Part shown: in pieces, positions 17,554-27,320 of the stretch
Layout of the letters: the number at the start of each line of letters is the position of its first letter
Position numbering within the stretch: the stretch's first letter is position 1
NCBI RefSeq assembly: GCF_031119625.1
Contig: NZ_JAVHZV010000007.1
Location: 124,001-188,000, forward strand
DNA from: Pseudomonas sp. G34
Lineage (GTDB): Bacteria > Pseudomonadota > Gammaproteobacteria > Pseudomonadales > Pseudomonadaceae
Direction: 5' to 3'
Length of the DNA stretch: 64,000 nt
Made by a program: the position numbers and the translations under genes
The notes under the pieces: generated by a model
Database searches by the model: none
Told to the model about the DNA's origin: nothing
The model's input: only the letters and a program-made list of their open reading frames with translations

Positions 17554-18177
17554 ATGTCCAGTGAAGTTTTGAGCAACCACGCCGCTCATGACGATGATCA
17601 TGAGCACGAGCATCACCACGACGCGGGTGAAATGAAGGTCTTCGGGTTCTGGATTTACCTGATGACCGACTGCATCCTGTTCGCGAGTATCTTTGCAGGC
17701 TTCGCGGTGCTCAGCACCGCGTACGCTGGCGGGCCTACTCCGAAGGATCTGATCGACCTGAAACTGGTTCTGGTCGAGACATTCGCCCTGTTGTTCTCCA
17801 GCATCACCTACGGCATGGCCATGTTGGCCATGTACCGTGGCGACAAAGGCAAAGTGCTGTCCTGGCTTGCCGCTACCTTCCTGTTCGGCCTGGTGTTCAT
17901 CTCGATCGAGCTGTACGAGTTCCACCACCTGATCCATGAAGGTGCTGCGCCGCAGGTCAGCGCTTACTGGTCGGCGTTCTTCACCCTGGTCGGCACCCAC
18001 GGTCTGCACGTCAGTGCCGGCCTGGTGTGGATGGCCGTGATGATGCACCAGGTCGCCAGCCGTGGCCTGACTCCGGTCACCCAGACTCGCCTGAGCTGCC
18101 TGAGCCTGTTCTGGCACTTCCTCGACGTGGTCTGGATCTGCGTGTTTACCGTTGTTTACCTGATGGGGGCTCTGTAA
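17554..18177 (+). CDS. cyoC: Cytochrome bo(3) ubiquinol oxidase subunit III
   Basis: A 207-residue, five-helix subunit III of the oxidase, after a His/Asp-rich N terminus ([12 protein letters not shown]). Family motifs include [28 protein letters not shown], and [13 protein letters not shown] near the end. It follows cyoB by three bases and overlaps the cyoD start by one base. Confidence 0.96.
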   Translation: MSSEVLSNHAAHDDDHEHEHHHDAGEMKVFGFWIYLMTDCILFASIFAGFAVLSTAYAGGPTPKDLIDLKLVLVETFALLFSSITYGMAMLAMYRGDKGKVLSWLAATFLFGLVFISIELYEFHHLIHEGAAPQVSAYWSAFFTLVGTHGLHVSAGLVWMAVMMHQVASRGLTPVTQTRLSCLSLFWHFLDVVWICVFTVVYLMGAL

Positions 18178-18509
18178 TGGCTCATGATCACCACTCTGCC
18201 GCTGGCGCGAGCCACGGCAGCACCAAGGATTACGTCGTCGGCTTCGTGCTGTCGGTAATCCTCACCGTGATCCCGTTCGCGATCGTGATGAACCCCGTCA
18301 TGTCGAAAGCGGCCACGTTGTTCACCATCGTCGCCTTCGCGGTCGTGCAGATCTACGTGCACCTGGTGTACTTCCTGCACATGAACACTTCGTCCGAGCA
18401 GCGTTGGAACACGGTTGCCTTCGTGTTCACCATCCTGATCACCATCATTGTCGTAGCGCTCTCTATCTGGATCATCTGGAGCATGCACTACTACATGATG
18501 GCCAACTAA
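18177..18509 (+). CDS. cyoD: Cytochrome bo(3) ubiquinol oxidase subunit IV
   Basis: A 110-residue, three-helix protein ([48 protein letters not shown]) needed for CuB assembly or stability of the oxidase. The start ATG (18177-18179) overlaps the cyoC stop by one base, so this start is preferred over upstream in-frame options. Confidence 0.95.
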   Translation: MAHDHHSAAGASHGSTKDYVVGFVLSVILTVIPFAIVMNPVMSKAATLFTIVAFAVVQIYVHLVYFLHMNTSSEQRWNTVAFVFTILITIIVVALSIWIIWSMHYYMMAN

Positions 18510-18523
18510 AAGAGAGCAGCCTG

Positions 18524-19465
18524 ATGTTCAAGCAATACCTGCTCCTGACCAAGCCGGGCATCGTCTTCGGGAACATGATTTCCGTGGCCGGTGGCTTCTT
18601 CCTGGCTTCGAAGGGGGATATCGACCTGATGCTGTTCCTGGCAACAGCATTCGGCGTCGCTCTGGTGATTGCTTCCGGTTGCGTGTTCAACAACTACATC
18701 GATAGGGACATCGATGAAAAGATGGAGCGGACCAAGAACAGGGTGCTGGTAAAAGGCCTGGTTCCGCCGACTCATGCCATCGTTTACGCCTGCATCCTCG
18801 GGATTGCAGGCGTTGCCTTGCTCTATAAAGCCACGAATCTGCTTGCAGTCGCCTTGGTCCTCATGGGCTTCGTCGTCTACGTCGGGCTGTACAGCCTGTA
18901 CCTCAAGCGCAATTCGGTTTATGGAACCCTGGTTGGCAGTCTGTCGGGCGCCGCTCCGCCTGTTGTGGGCTATTGCGCTGTAAGCAACGAGTTCGACATG
19001 GGGGCAGCGATTCTGCTGCTGATCTTCAGCCTCTGGCAGATGCCCCACTCGTACGCTATCGCCATCTTTCGTTTCAATGACTACCAGGCCGCCAACATTC
19101 CGGTGTTGCCGGTGATCAAGGGCGTTCCCGCTGCCAAGCGCAGCATCGTCCTGTATATCGCCGCGTTCCTGGTCGCTACCCTGATGCTCACCATCAGTGG
19201 TTACGCAGGCTACAGCTACTTCGTGGTAGCGGCAGTCAGCGGCGCCTACTGGTTGTGGATGGGGGTGTCGGGCTACAAGGCCGTCGATGACAAGGTCTGG
19301 GCACGCAAGCTGTTCGTGTTCTCCATCGTCACCATCACCGCGCTGAGCGTGATGATGTCGGTGGACTTCCAGGCCACGCCGAGCCAGATGCTGATGACCT
19401 CGGTCAATCACATCTGTGGCGTCGACAACGTCAGTGGTTTCTGTGCGGCATTTGCCTCGCGCTAA
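18524..19465 (+). CDS. cyoE: Protohaem IX farnesyltransferase (haem O synthase)
   Basis: Inner-membrane prenyltransferase that turns haem B into haem O for the oxidase. The 313-residue protein has about nine helices and the two aspartate-rich motifs of the UbiA family: [18 protein letters not shown] near residue 62 and [15 protein letters not shown] near 180. I start at [12 protein letters not shown], which is the family start; the longer frame from 18404 overlaps cyoD. It ends the operon at the terminator 19486-19519. Confidence 0.95.
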   Translation: MFKQYLLLTKPGIVFGNMISVAGGFFLASKGDIDLMLFLATAFGVALVIASGCVFNNYIDRDIDEKMERTKNRVLVKGLVPPTHAIVYACILGIAGVALLYKATNLLAVALVLMGFVVYVGLYSLYLKRNSVYGTLVGSLSGAAPPVVGYCAVSNEFDMGAAILLLIFSLWQMPHSYAIAIFRFNDYQAANIPVLPVIKGVPAAKRSIVLYIAAFLVATLMLTISGYAGYSYFVVAAVSGAYWLWMGVSGYKAVDDKVWARKLFVFSIVTITALSVMMSVDFQATPSQMLMTSVNHICGVDNVSGFCAAFASR

Positions 19466-19485
19466 GCGTTGACGAGCGAATCGAG

Positions 19486-19519
19486 CGGGCCCCGTCATCA
19501 GCGATGACGGGGCCCGTTT
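19486..19519 (+). terminator. Rho-independent terminator of cyoABCDE
   Basis: CGGGCCCCGTCATC (19486-19499) pairs with GATGACGGGGCCCG (19503-19516) and is followed by TTTT. Confidence 0.92.
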
Positions 19520-19568
19520 TCGTTACGCACGAACAAACTGTGTATGCCGAATTCTGGGAGTGGGAGAG

Positions 19569-19961
19569 ATGACCGTGAACGAGCAAGACGCCTTCATTGC
19601 AGGTCTCAAGGACCGCTTGCCCGAGGATCTGCGCGACTCCTTCAGCGCCGAGCAGCTCGCTGCGCTCAAGGTGGCCTTTGGCGCGCGGCAGTGGGGGCGC
19701 CACCCCGTGGATCTGCGCGGCACCCTCAAGCTGTGGCGCTGGCGCTACTATTTCGTGTTCCTGGCCGGGCGCAACAAGCGTGATCTCAGCCGCGCCCAGC
19801 AGGAGCTGTCGCTGACCGCTAAGGCACTGGGCGTCAGCCTGTTCCTGCTGGTTTCCCTGGCGCTCGGCCTGCTGTTCCTGTACTTGCTCAAGTCGGCGCT
19901 GGGCATCAACCTGTTTTCCGGCTTCTCCCTGGGCCTGTGGGACTGGTTCAACCGCGCCTGA
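19569..19961 (+). CDS. Small membrane protein of unknown function
   Basis: A 130-residue protein with a soluble N-terminal half (DAFIAGLKDRLPEDLRDSF, RQWGRHPVDLRGTLKLWRWR) and two closely spaced hydrophobic helices in the C-terminal half (LFLLVSLALGLLFLYLL). The ATG at 19569 follows GGGAG at an acceptable distance; an in-frame GTG at 19560 is less likely. Its last 14 bases overlap the 3' end of the convergent methyltransferase gene. No family with a known role was recognised. Confidence 0.75.
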   Translation: MTVNEQDAFIAGLKDRLPEDLRDSFSAEQLAALKVAFGARQWGRHPVDLRGTLKLWRWRYYFVFLAGRNKRDLSRAQQELSLTAKALGVSLFLLVSLALGLLFLYLLKSALGINLFSGFSLGLWDWFNRA

Positions 19962-20886
19962 ACAGCAGCACCTTGAGGCCGCCTTCGGGGCTCACGTCGG
20001 GAAACTCCGGCGGGTTGTCCAGGCGCTGCTCGAAGCGCAGCTCGGGGGCCTCGCCGGCCATGCCGGCGATCAGGAAGTCGCTGCCGATGTCGGGATCGTT
20101 GACGCAGGCCAGCACGCAGCCTTCAGGCGCGAGCAGCTCGGGCAGCCTGCGCAGGATCTTGCCGTAGTCGCGGGTCAGCGCAAAGCTGCCCTTCTGGAAC
20201 GACGGCGGGTCGATGATGATCAGGTCGTACGGGCCATGGCGCTTGACCTTGCCCCAGGACTTGAACAGTTCGTGGCCAAGAAAACTGACCCGGCTCAGGT
20301 CATGTTCGTTGAGCCGGTGATTGTCGCGGCCGCGGCTCAGGGCGGCCTTGGCCATGTCCAGGTTGACCACCTGTTCGGCGCCGCCGGCCAGCGCGGCGAC
20401 CGAAAAGCCGCAGGTGTAGGCGAACAGGTTGAGCACGCGCTGGCCCCCGGCATGCTCGCGCACCCAGCGCCGCCCCAGGCGCATGTCGAGAAACAGCCCG
20501 GTGTTCTGCTTGCGGCCCAGGTCGAGCAGAAAGCGCAGGCCGTCTTCCTCGATGACCCACTCTGCGGGCAGCTCACCGACCAGGCAGTGCATCGGGCTGT
20601 CGGGCAGGTAGCGGTGTTGCAGCAGCAGGCTGTGGGCGCCACTGCCTCGCCACTGATCCGACTCGCTCAAGTGCAGCAGCGTGGCCTGCAGGGCTTGCAG
20701 CTGGTCGGCCTGCGGTTCGCGAAACAGGCACACCAGCACGATGCCCTGCAGCCAGTCGACCGTGATGTGCTCGAGCCCTTCCCAGCAGCGGCCACGGCCG
20801 TGGAACAGGCGGCGCGTTTCGCTTGGCGGGGGGAGCAGGGCGCTGGTCAGGTGTTGCAGGAGCAGGGCGAGTTGGGCGGCGTTCAT
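19948..20886 (-). CDS. Class I SAM-dependent methyltransferase, RlmI/RlmK C-terminal type
   Basis: A 312-residue cytoplasmic methyltransferase. The SAM-binding core has NLFAYTCGFSVAALAGGA near residue 150, an acidic strand end NLDMAKAAL, and the catalytic motif IIIDPPSFQKGSF near 230. This is the Methyltrans_SAM family found in 23S rRNA enzymes RlmI and RlmK/L, but the PUA domain of RlmI is missing, so the target (rRNA or other) is open. It is a single gene whose end overlaps the plus-strand gene by 14 bases. Confidence 0.85.
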   Translation of the reverse strand: MNAAQLALLLQHLTSALLPPPSETRRLFHGRGRCWEGLEHITVDWLQGIVLVCLFREPQADQLQALQATLLHLSESDQWRGSGAHSLLLQHRYLPDSPMHCLVGELPAEWVIEEDGLRFLLDLGRKQNTGLFLDMRLGRRWVREHAGGQRVLNLFAYTCGFSVAALAGGAEQVVNLDMAKAALSRGRDNHRLNEHDLSRVSFLGHELFKSWGKVKRHGPYDLIIIDPPSFQKGSFALTRDYGKILRRLPELLAPEGCVLACVNDPDIGSDFLIAGMAGEAPELRFEQRLDNPPEFPDVSPEGGLKVLLFRRG

Positions 20887-20971
20887 GAGGGCGTAGCTAT
20901 CGGCGGATGTGGCGCGGCAGTGTAAACCAAAGCTGTTGGTGGCTCATGGGCGGGGGCTGTTCGCGCGGCAT

Positions 20972-20996
20972 AAAAAAGCCCGTCACGAGGACGGGC
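20972..20996 (-). terminator. Rho-independent terminator of the porin gene
   Basis: On the minus strand GCCCGTCCTCGTGACGGGC forms a stem-loop (arms GCCCGTC/GACGGGC) followed by a run of six T's. Confidence 0.9.
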
Positions 20997-21033
20997 AAAC
21001 TATGCCACTGGAGTCAGCGATGCGATGCGCTTG

Positions 21034-22311
21034 TTACAGGATCGACAGCGGGTAGTTGATGATCACGCGGTTTTCCTGCGCGTCGACGCCGACGCCCGAG
21101 TCGCGGCGAACGTCGGAGTTGCGCAAGCGGATGTTCAGGTTTTTCAGCGGACCGTCTTGCAGGGTGTAAGCCAGCTCGGTTTCGCGGGCCCACTCTTCGG
21201 CGTCGTCGTTGGCGGCGTTTACGCGGATATTGTCACCTTTGGTGTAACGGTTCATCAGGCTCAGGCCAGGGATGCCGAGAGCGGCAAAGCTGTAGTCGTG
21301 GCGAATCGCCCAGGAGCGCTCATTGACGTTATCGAACGCGCTGGTGAAACCATCGTTGACCAGCGTGCCGCCGCTCGTACCATCGACCTTGATGAACTTG
21401 TTGTCACCACTGATCTTCTGGTAGTTCACGGTGAAGGTGTTCATGCCGGTCTTGGCGGAGAAGCTGCCCTGGTAGACCTTGTTGTCCAGGTCGCCGGCTT
21501 TCGAGGAACCGTCGTCCTTGGTGTTTACATAACCCAGGTTGGCGCCCAGCACCCAGTCGCCAACGGGTTGGCTGTGGGTCAATTGCAGGTAGTTCTGCTT
21601 GTAGATGTCGTTCAGCTCACCGTGCCACAAACCAATCATGGTGCGCTTTTCGTTGAACTTGAACTCACCACCGGCAAAGTCGAACGCGTTGGTTTCGATG
21701 CCGGAGTAGGACATGCGCTCCAGGCTGGCGTCGTTACGCTGGCTGTTACCGTTGAAGCGGCCGCCATACAGCGACAGGCCTTCAATTTCGTTGGAGGTGA
21801 TCTGGCCACCCTTGAAGGTCTGCGGCAGGGAGCGACCATCATCGCCACGCAGGATCGGCAGCACGGCGAACCATTCACCGACCTTCAACTCGGTTTTCGA
21901 AATTTTCGCCTTGGCGGCGACCGCCGTGCGACCAAAGTCGTCTGCGGCTTGTCGGTCGTTGCCAGTGCCGTGGATAGGCAGCAGGCCGCTGTTGATCGTG
22001 CCTTTGCCACCGTCCAACTTGACGGCGTACATGCCCAGTACGTCGAGACCGAAACCGACAGTGCCCGCCGTGTAGCCGGAGCGTGCATCCAGGATGAAGC
22101 TCTGGGTCCACTCTGCGATCTGGCCTTGGTCGTCACCTTGTACGGTAGGCCCGGTGTGGTTGAGGAAGTTGCGGTTGTAGTAATAGTTGCGCAGGTTCAG
22201 CGACACCTTGGCATCGTCGACGAAGCCTTCGGCATGCGCGGCAAAGGGTACCGCCAGGGCCATGGTTCCGGCGCCGATCAGGCCCAGCGAGATGATTTTG
22301 CGTGCGGTCAT
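21034..22311 (-). CDS. OprD-family outer-membrane porin
   Basis: A 425-residue, 18-strand specific porin for small carboxylates, in the outer membrane. The signal peptide (residues 1-27, ending AHA) is followed by GFVDDAKVSLNLRNYYYNRN, the standard OprD mature start, and the C terminus is a typical aromatic/hydrophobic strand (VIINYPLSIL). GGGAG precedes the ATG by ten bases. The substrate cannot be read, but a dyad operator shared with kdgD (22578-22590) far upstream suggests a sugar acid such as glucarate or galactarate. The leader is about 270 bases long with hairpins and a short frame. Confidence 0.93.
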   Translation of the reverse strand: MTARKIISLGLIGAGTMALAVPFAAHAEGFVDDAKVSLNLRNYYYNRNFLNHTGPTVQGDDQGQIAEWTQSFILDARSGYTAGTVGFGLDVLGMYAVKLDGGKGTINSGLLPIHGTGNDRQAADDFGRTAVAAKAKISKTELKVGEWFAVLPILRGDDGRSLPQTFKGGQITSNEIEGLSLYGGRFNGNSQRNDASLERMSYSGIETNAFDFAGGEFKFNEKRTMIGLWHGELNDIYKQNYLQLTHSQPVGDWVLGANLGYVNTKDDGSSKAGDLDNKVYQGSFSAKTGMNTFTVNYQKISGDNKFIKVDGTSGGTLVNDGFTSAFDNVNERSWAIRHDYSFAALGIPGLSLMNRYTKGDNIRVNAANDDAEEWARETELAYTLQDGPLKNLNIRLRNSDVRRDSGVGVDAQENRVIINYPLSIL

Positions 22312-22441
22312 TGTTGTTGTGCTCCCGATTTTTGAACAGCCCGCCCTCTATCGATCGGTGATCGACATGCCGTGAGGTCGGTATGGAATGCCCCTTGCGG
22401 GGCGCAGACCTGCGCGATGGCGCAGGACTCTGCCTCAGGCC

Positions 22442-22546
22442 CTAGCCATCGGCGAATAAGTGGTGCGCAGGTATCGAGATGAATGCGGCGGATCGGGCGT
22501 GGGTGCCCGGAAGACGGTGTGCAGGGGGCGTGAAGGCTGGCTTCAT
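22442..22546 (-). CDS. Possible 34-residue leader peptide upstream of the porin
   Basis: A short frame MKPAFTPPAHRLPGTHARSA... starts at an ATG preceded by AAAGG at seven bases and ends with TAG at 22442-22444. It lies between the candidate operator and the porin, upstream of the two hairpins, in the same direction. It is proline/histidine-rich at the start and has no family match I know. It may be a translated leader that tunes porin expression, or a chance frame. Confidence 0.3.
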   Translation of the reverse strand: MKPAFTPPAHRLPGTHARSAAFISIPAHHLFADG

Positions 22547-22577
22547 GATGCGACCTTTTTTGTTTTTATAAGGCTTT

Positions 22578-22590
22578 GTTGTCATACAAC
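22578..22590. promoter_or_regulatory. Candidate GntR/FadR-type operator upstream of the porin
   Basis: GTTGTCATACAAC is a perfect dyad (GTTGT-N3-ACAAC). Read on the minus strand it is GTTGTATGACAAC, related to the sites before kdgD (580-592) and before the isomerase (22802-22814). A T-run and TTATAA-like sequence follow on the porin side, so the porin promoter is probably here. Confidence 0.6.
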
Positions 22591-22801
22591 GTTGGCGGCG
22601 ATTATCGACAGCTCCCAATCGGCTTGTCAACGCAAGGCGATGAAAAGTTCTCGCGCCGTACCCGCTAGCCTTTCAAACCGGCAATCAAGCTATAAGCTAA
22701 AGCCCATGGCCGTTGGGTTTAGGGTGATACCAGCAGGTCGCTTGGAAGTGTGGTTGAGGTTCGATAATGCAGATCCGCAAGGCGCTCGCCAGTCAAGAAA
22801 T

Positions 22802-22814
22802 GTTGTGCGATAAC
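22802..22814 (+). promoter_or_regulatory. Candidate operator upstream of the CHMI-type isomerase
   Basis: GTTGTGCGATAAC lies 31 bases before the ATG at 22846. The likeness to the kdgD upstream site goes beyond the dyad: TTGT-CGATAACGTAT-AC is shared, 17 of 19 bases (581-599 against 22803-22821). Confidence 0.55.
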
Positions 22815-22845
22815 GTATAACGACTAAAACAACGTAGAGATCGTC

Positions 22846-23202
22846 ATGCCGCATTGTCTTGTCGAAGGTGCTCGCTCACTCGAGAAAATGCTCGCCCCCG
22901 ATGAACTCGTGGCGTTGGTTCACGACGCTGCCATGGGCACGGGGCTGTTCAAGGAAGGTGAGGTGAAGGTGCGGCTAAGCCTTTACGATCACTTCACGGT
23001 CGGCGGCAGTCAGGAGGACTTCGTGCACCTGATCTTCTACCTGCTGGCCGGGCGCAGTGACGAGCAGAAGAAGGCGCTGTCCATGGCCATCGTGCGTGCG
23101 TTGCTGAAGCGCTTGCCAGCCGTCCAGAGCCTGTCGGTGGACGTGCGCGACATACGCCGCGAGGCCTTCAGCAACCGGCGCAGTTGCCTGGACGCCGGCT
23201 GA
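22846..23202 (+). CDS. 5-carboxymethyl-2-hydroxymuconate isomerase family protein
   Basis: A 118-residue tautomerase-superfamily protein. After removal of Met, Pro2 would be the general base (start MPHCLVEGA; family start is MPHC/MPH). The body has VKVRLSLYDHFTVGG and FVHLIFYLLAGRS typical of the CHMI family, and the usual trimeric fold is expected. True CHMI acts in homoprotocatechuate breakdown, but none of those genes are here; stand-alone homologues are common in Pseudomonas and the substrate is unknown. The upstream site shared with kdgD hints at a role in sugar-acid or aromatic-acid use. Confidence 0.85.
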   Translation: MPHCLVEGARSLEKMLAPDELVALVHDAAMGTGLFKEGEVKVRLSLYDHFTVGGSQEDFVHLIFYLLAGRSDEQKKALSMAIVRALLKRLPAVQSLSVDVRDIRREAFSNRRSCLDAG

Positions 23203-23237
23203 GAGCGAGGGGCGGCAGGGAGGCCGCCCCGGCAGGG

Positions 23238-24359
23238 TTAACCGCGGTAGTAGCGCTGCGCCACGAACGGCGTCTTGGCCACTTTCATGGCCACGCGCTT
23301 GCCGCGTACCAGGGCCCATACCTCAGTGTCCACGGCCGCATGGCTGCTCTGCAGGTAACCCATGGCCAGCGGCGCGCCCAGGCTCGGGCCGAAGCCGCCA
23401 CTGCACACCTGGCCGATGACTTCGCCGTCGGCGTTGACCAGCTCGGCACCCTCGCGTACCGGCGTGCGTTCCTGGGGCAGCAGGCCGACGCGCTTGCGAG
23501 CGATGCCATCGCGCTGCTGGGCGAAGATCCGCTCGGCGCCCGGGAAGCCGCCAGGGCGCGCGCCATCGGCGCGGCGTGCCTTGGAAATCGCCCACAGCAG
23601 GCTGGCCTCGATCGGCGTGGTTTCGGTGCTCATGTCGTGGCCATACAGGCACAGGCCGGCCTCCAGGCGCAGCGAGTCGCGGGCGCCCAGGCCGATGGGC
23701 TGCACTTCCGGCTCGGCCAGCAGGCTGCGCGCCAGCGCTTCGGCGTGGCTGGCGGGCACCGAGATCTCGAAGCCGTCCTCGCCCGTATAGCCGGAGCGGC
23801 TGACGTAGCAGTCGACGCCGAGCAGGCGCACGGCCTGGAACTGCATGAAGGTCATCTTCGCCACTTCCGGCGCCAGGCGCGTCAGCACGTCGACCGCCTT
23901 GGGCCCTTGCAGGGCGAGCAGGGCGCGTTCGAAGCGCGATTCGATCTGGCATTGATTGGCGATGCGTTGCTGCAGGTGCATCAGGTCCTGATGCTTGCAG
24001 GCGGCGTTGACCACCAGAAACAGTGTGTCATCGCCTAGGTTGGCGACCATCAGGTCATCGAGGATGCCGCCGTTTTCATCGGTGAACATGGCATAGCGCT
24101 GCATGCCCACCGGCAGGTCGACGATATCCACCGGTACCAGGCTTTCCAGTGCCCTGGCGGCGTCAGCGCCACGCAGGATGATCTGGCCCATGTGCGAGAC
24201 ATCGAACAGGCCCGCGGCTTCGCGGGTGTGCAGGTGTTCCTTCATCACGCCGAGGGGGTACTGCACCGGCATCTCGTAGCCGGCGAACGGCACCATGCGT
24301 GCACCGAGTTCCAGTTGCAGGGCATGGAGCGGGGTTTTCGCCAGGATTTCAGTGGTCAT
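23238..24359 (-). CDS. gcvT: Glycine cleavage system T protein (aminomethyltransferase)
   Basis: Transfers the methylene group of the aminomethyl-lipoyl H protein to tetrahydrofolate, releasing ammonia. The 373 residues are full length, with the N-terminal folate-binding domain (GYEMPVQYP, GLFDVSHMGQI) and the C-terminal barrel (VRGKRVAMKVAKTPFV). The start ATG has GGAGAG upstream. It is the last gene of gcvH-gcvP-gcvT; a 99-base gap with a strong inverted repeat (GGCTGCCG at 24427-24434, CGGCAGCC at 24442-24449) separates it from gcvP. Confidence 0.96.
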   Translation of the reverse strand: MTTEILAKTPLHALQLELGARMVPFAGYEMPVQYPLGVMKEHLHTREAAGLFDVSHMGQIILRGADAARALESLVPVDIVDLPVGMQRYAMFTDENGGILDDLMVANLGDDTLFLVVNAACKHQDLMHLQQRIANQCQIESRFERALLALQGPKAVDVLTRLAPEVAKMTFMQFQAVRLLGVDCYVSRSGYTGEDGFEISVPASHAEALARSLLAEPEVQPIGLGARDSLRLEAGLCLYGHDMSTETTPIEASLLWAISKARRADGARPGGFPGAERIFAQQRDGIARKRVGLLPQERTPVREGAELVNADGEVIGQVCSGGFGPSLGAPLAMGYLQSSHAAVDTEVWALVRGKRVAMKVAKTPFVAQRYYRG

Positions 24360-24458
24360 GGCGCTCTCCTGAATAGAGGCTGTGAACGGCCCGCGACAGC
24401 ACGCGGGCGTCGTGAAAGAGGGTGTCGGCTGCCGAACGGGCCGGCAGCCGGAGCGCGA

Positions 24459-27311
24459 TCAGGCGTCCTGGTAGGCCTCGATGGGCGGGCAGGCGCAGAC
24501 CAGGTTGCGATCGCCGAACACGTTGTCGACGCGGCCCACGGGCGGCCAGTACTTGCCGTCGATCAGGCTGCGGGTCGGGTAGACCGCCTGCTCGCGGCTG
24601 TACGGGTGCGTCCACTCACCGACCAGTTCGGCGGCGGTGTGCGGGGCGTTCTTCAGCGGGTTGTCGTCGGCGTTCAACTGGCCGCGTTCGACCGCGCGAA
24701 TTTCCTCGCGGATGGCGATCATGGCGTCGCAGAAACGGTCGAGCTCCTGCTTGGATTCGCTCTCGGTCGGCTCGATCATCAGCGTGCCGGCCACCGGGAA
24801 GGACATGGTCGGGGCGTGGAAACCGAAGTCGATCAGGCGTTTGGCCACGTCGTCGACGCTGATGCCGCTGCTCTCCTTGAGCGGGCGCAGGTCGAGGATG
24901 CACTCGTGGGCCACCAGGCCGCCTTCGCCGCTGTACAGCACCGGGTAGTGCTCTTCCAGACGGCGGGCGATGTAGTTGGCGTTGAGGATCGCCATCTGCG
25001 AGGCCAGGCGCAGGCCGGTGCCACCCATCATGCGGATGTACATCCAGGTGATCGGCAGGATGCTGGCGCTGCCGAACGGCGCGGCGCTGACCGCCCCCTG
25101 CTTGCGTGCCATGTGCCCGTGGCCGGGCAGGAACGGCGCCAGGTGGGCTTTCACGCCAATCGGGCCAACGCCCGGGCCGCCGCCGCCATGGGGAATGCAG
25201 AAGGTCTTGTGCAGATTGAGGTGGGACACGTCGCCGCCGAACTTGCCCGGTGCGCAGAGGCCGACCATGGCGTTCATGTTGGCGCCGTCGATGTACACCT
25301 GGCCGCCGTTGTCGTGAACGATGGCGCAGATCTCGCGGATGCCTTCCTCGAACACGCCATGGGTGGACGGGTAGGTGATCATGATCGCCGCCAACTGGTC
25401 ACGGTGCTGCTCGGCCTTGGCGCGCAGGTCGTCGATGTCGACGTTGCCGCGGGCGTCGCAGGCGGTGACCACCACGCGCATGCCGGCCATCTGGGCGGTG
25501 GCCGGGTTGGTGCCGTGGGCCGATTGTGGGATCAGGCAGATGTCGCGCCTGTCGTCGCCACGGCTGTGGTGATAGGCGCGGATCGCCAGCAGGCCGGCGT
25601 ATTCACCCTGGGAGCCGGCGTTGGGCTGCAGCGACACGGCGTCGTAGCCGGTGGCGGCGCAGAGCATGGCTTCCAGCTCGTCGGTCAGCTCCTGGTAGCC
25701 AGCGCTCTGTTCGGCGGGGGCGAAGGGGTGCAGGTTGCCGAACTCGGCCCAGGTGATCGGGATCATCTCGCTGGCGGCATTCAGTTTCATGGTGCAGGAG
25801 CCCAGCGGGATCATGCTGCGATCCAGGGCCAGGTCCTTGTCGGCCAGCTTGCGCAGGTAGCGCATCAGCTCGGTTTCCGAGTGGTAGCGGTTGAACACCG
25901 GGTGCTCGAGGATCGCCGACTGGCGCAGCTGCGCGGTGGGCAGGCGGCTGTCGGCGCCGGTGGCCAGGGCGGTGAAGTCGGGCAGCGGCTTGCCATCGGC
26001 GAACAGCGACCAGAGCTGCTCGATATCCGCCTGGGTGGTGGTCTCGTCGAACGACAGGCCGAGGCGCTCGGCATCCACTTCACGCAGGTTGATGGCGGCC
26101 GCGCGGGCTTTCTCGTGCAGGGCAGCAGTCTGCGCGCCGGTGTGCAGGGTCAGGGTGTCGAAGAACGCCTGCTGCTCGACCGCCAGGCCGAGGCTCTGCA
26201 CGCCGCGGGCGAAGATCAGGGTCAGCTGGTGGACGCGCTGGGCGATCCGGGTGAGCCCCTGGGGGCCGTGGTAGACGGCGTACATGGCGGCGATGTTGGC
26301 CAGCAGTACCTGGGCGGTGCAGATGTTGCTGGTGGCCTTCTCGCGGCGGATGTGTTGCTCGCGGGTCTGCATGGCCAGGCGCAGGGCCGGGTTGCCGAAG
26401 CGGTCCACCGAGAGGCCGACCAGGCGGCCTGGCATGTCGCGCTTGAAGGCATCGCGGGTGGCGAAGTAGGCCGCGTGGGGGCCACCGAAACCCAGTGGCA
26501 CGCCAAAGCGCTGGGCGCTGCCCAGGGCCACGTCGGCGCCGAACTCGCCCGGTGCCTGCAGCAGGGTCAGGGCCAGCAGGTCGGCGGCCACGGCGACCAG
26601 GGCGTTGGCGCCATGGAAGCGCTCGACCACCTCGCGGTAGTCGAAGATGTCGCCATTGCTCGCCGGGTACTGCAGCAGGGCGCCAAAGAAGGCGCTGGCG
26701 TCGCCGATGGCGGCTTCGTCACCCACCACTACCTCGATGCCCAGGGGCTCGGCGCGGGTGCGCAACACGTCGAGGGTCTGCGGGTGGCAGTGCTGGGAGG
26801 CGAAGAAGGCATTGGCAGCCTTGTTCTTCGACAGGCGCTTGCAGAAGGTCATGGCCTCGGCGGCAGCGGTGCCTTCGTCGAGCAGCGAAGCGTTGGCGAT
26901 CGGCAGGCCGGTAAGGTCGCTGATCAGCGTCTGGAAGTTCAGCAACGACTCCAGGCGGCCCTGGGAAATCTCTGGCTGGTAGGGCGTGTAGGCGGTGTAC
27001 CAGGCCGGGTTTTCCAGCAGGTTGCGCAGGATCGGCGACGGCGTGTGGGTGCCGTAGTACCCCTGGCCGATATAGTTGCGCAACAGCCTGTTCTTGCCGG
27101 CGATGGCCTTGATGGCAGCCAGGGCCTCGGCTTCGCTCTGGCCGTCGCCGGCCGGCAGCACGCTGGTGCCCTTGATGCTGCCCGGAATCACGCTGGCGGT
27201 CAGCGCGTCGAGGTCGCTGAAACCCAGGGTTTCCAGCATGGCGGCGGTGTCTTGTTGACGCGGGCCGATATGCCGGGCGATGAATTCGTTGCGGGTGGTC
27301 AAGTCAGTCAT
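24459..27311 (-). CDS. gcvP: Glycine dehydrogenase (decarboxylating), P protein
   Basis: The PLP enzyme that decarboxylates glycine and loads the aminomethyl group on the H protein. The 950 residues correspond to the single-chain (fused alpha-beta) form. The PLP lysine is near residue 702 in [20 protein letters not shown], and the glycine-rich loop follows. The gene starts nine bases after gcvH, so they are co-transcribed from the sigma-54 promoter at 27765-27780. Confidence 0.97.
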   Translation of the reverse strand: MTDLTTRNEFIARHIGPRQQDTAAMLETLGFSDLDALTASVIPGSIKGTSVLPAGDGQSEAEALAAIKAIAGKNRLLRNYIGQGYYGTHTPSPILRNLLENPAWYTAYTPYQPEISQGRLESLLNFQTLISDLTGLPIANASLLDEGTAAAEAMTFCKRLSKNKAANAFFASQHCHPQTLDVLRTRAEPLGIEVVVGDEAAIGDASAFFGALLQYPASNGDIFDYREVVERFHGANALVAVAADLLALTLLQAPGEFGADVALGSAQRFGVPLGFGGPHAAYFATRDAFKRDMPGRLVGLSVDRFGNPALRLAMQTREQHIRREKATSNICTAQVLLANIAAMYAVYHGPQGLTRIAQRVHQLTLIFARGVQSLGLAVEQQAFFDTLTLHTGAQTAALHEKARAAAINLREVDAERLGLSFDETTTQADIEQLWSLFADGKPLPDFTALATGADSRLPTAQLRQSAILEHPVFNRYHSETELMRYLRKLADKDLALDRSMIPLGSCTMKLNAASEMIPITWAEFGNLHPFAPAEQSAGYQELTDELEAMLCAATGYDAVSLQPNAGSQGEYAGLLAIRAYHHSRGDDRRDICLIPQSAHGTNPATAQMAGMRVVVTACDARGNVDIDDLRAKAEQHRDQLAAIMITYPSTHGVFEEGIREICAIVHDNGGQVYIDGANMNAMVGLCAPGKFGGDVSHLNLHKTFCIPHGGGGPGVGPIGVKAHLAPFLPGHGHMARKQGAVSAAPFGSASILPITWMYIRMMGGTGLRLASQMAILNANYIARRLEEHYPVLYSGEGGLVAHECILDLRPLKESSGISVDDVAKRLIDFGFHAPTMSFPVAGTLMIEPTESESKQELDRFCDAMIAIREEIRAVERGQLNADDNPLKNAPHTAAELVGEWTHPYSREQAVYPTRSLIDGKYWPPVGRVDNVFGDRNLVCACPPIEAYQDA

Positions 27312-27320
27312 GGGCTTCTC

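Larger units (their letters stand above)
22312..22845. other. Porin/isomerase divergent region with structured porin leader
   Basis: The 534-base gap between the divergent porin and isomerase genes. On the porin side it has two stable hairpins: 22390-22403 (minus strand GCCCC-GCAA-GGGGC, a GNRA-type loop) and 22409-22426 (CCTGCGC/GCGCAGG), and a 34-codon frame at 22442-22546. It also has two operator-like dyads (22578-22590 and 22802-22814). No further gene is convincing. Confidence 0.6.

Noticed and set aside
15595-18117. An 840-residue open frame on the minus strand across cyoB and cyoC
   Set aside because: It is the antisense of high-GC genes; the composition is His/Gln/Asp-rich and resembles no family, while cyoB and cyoC are certain.
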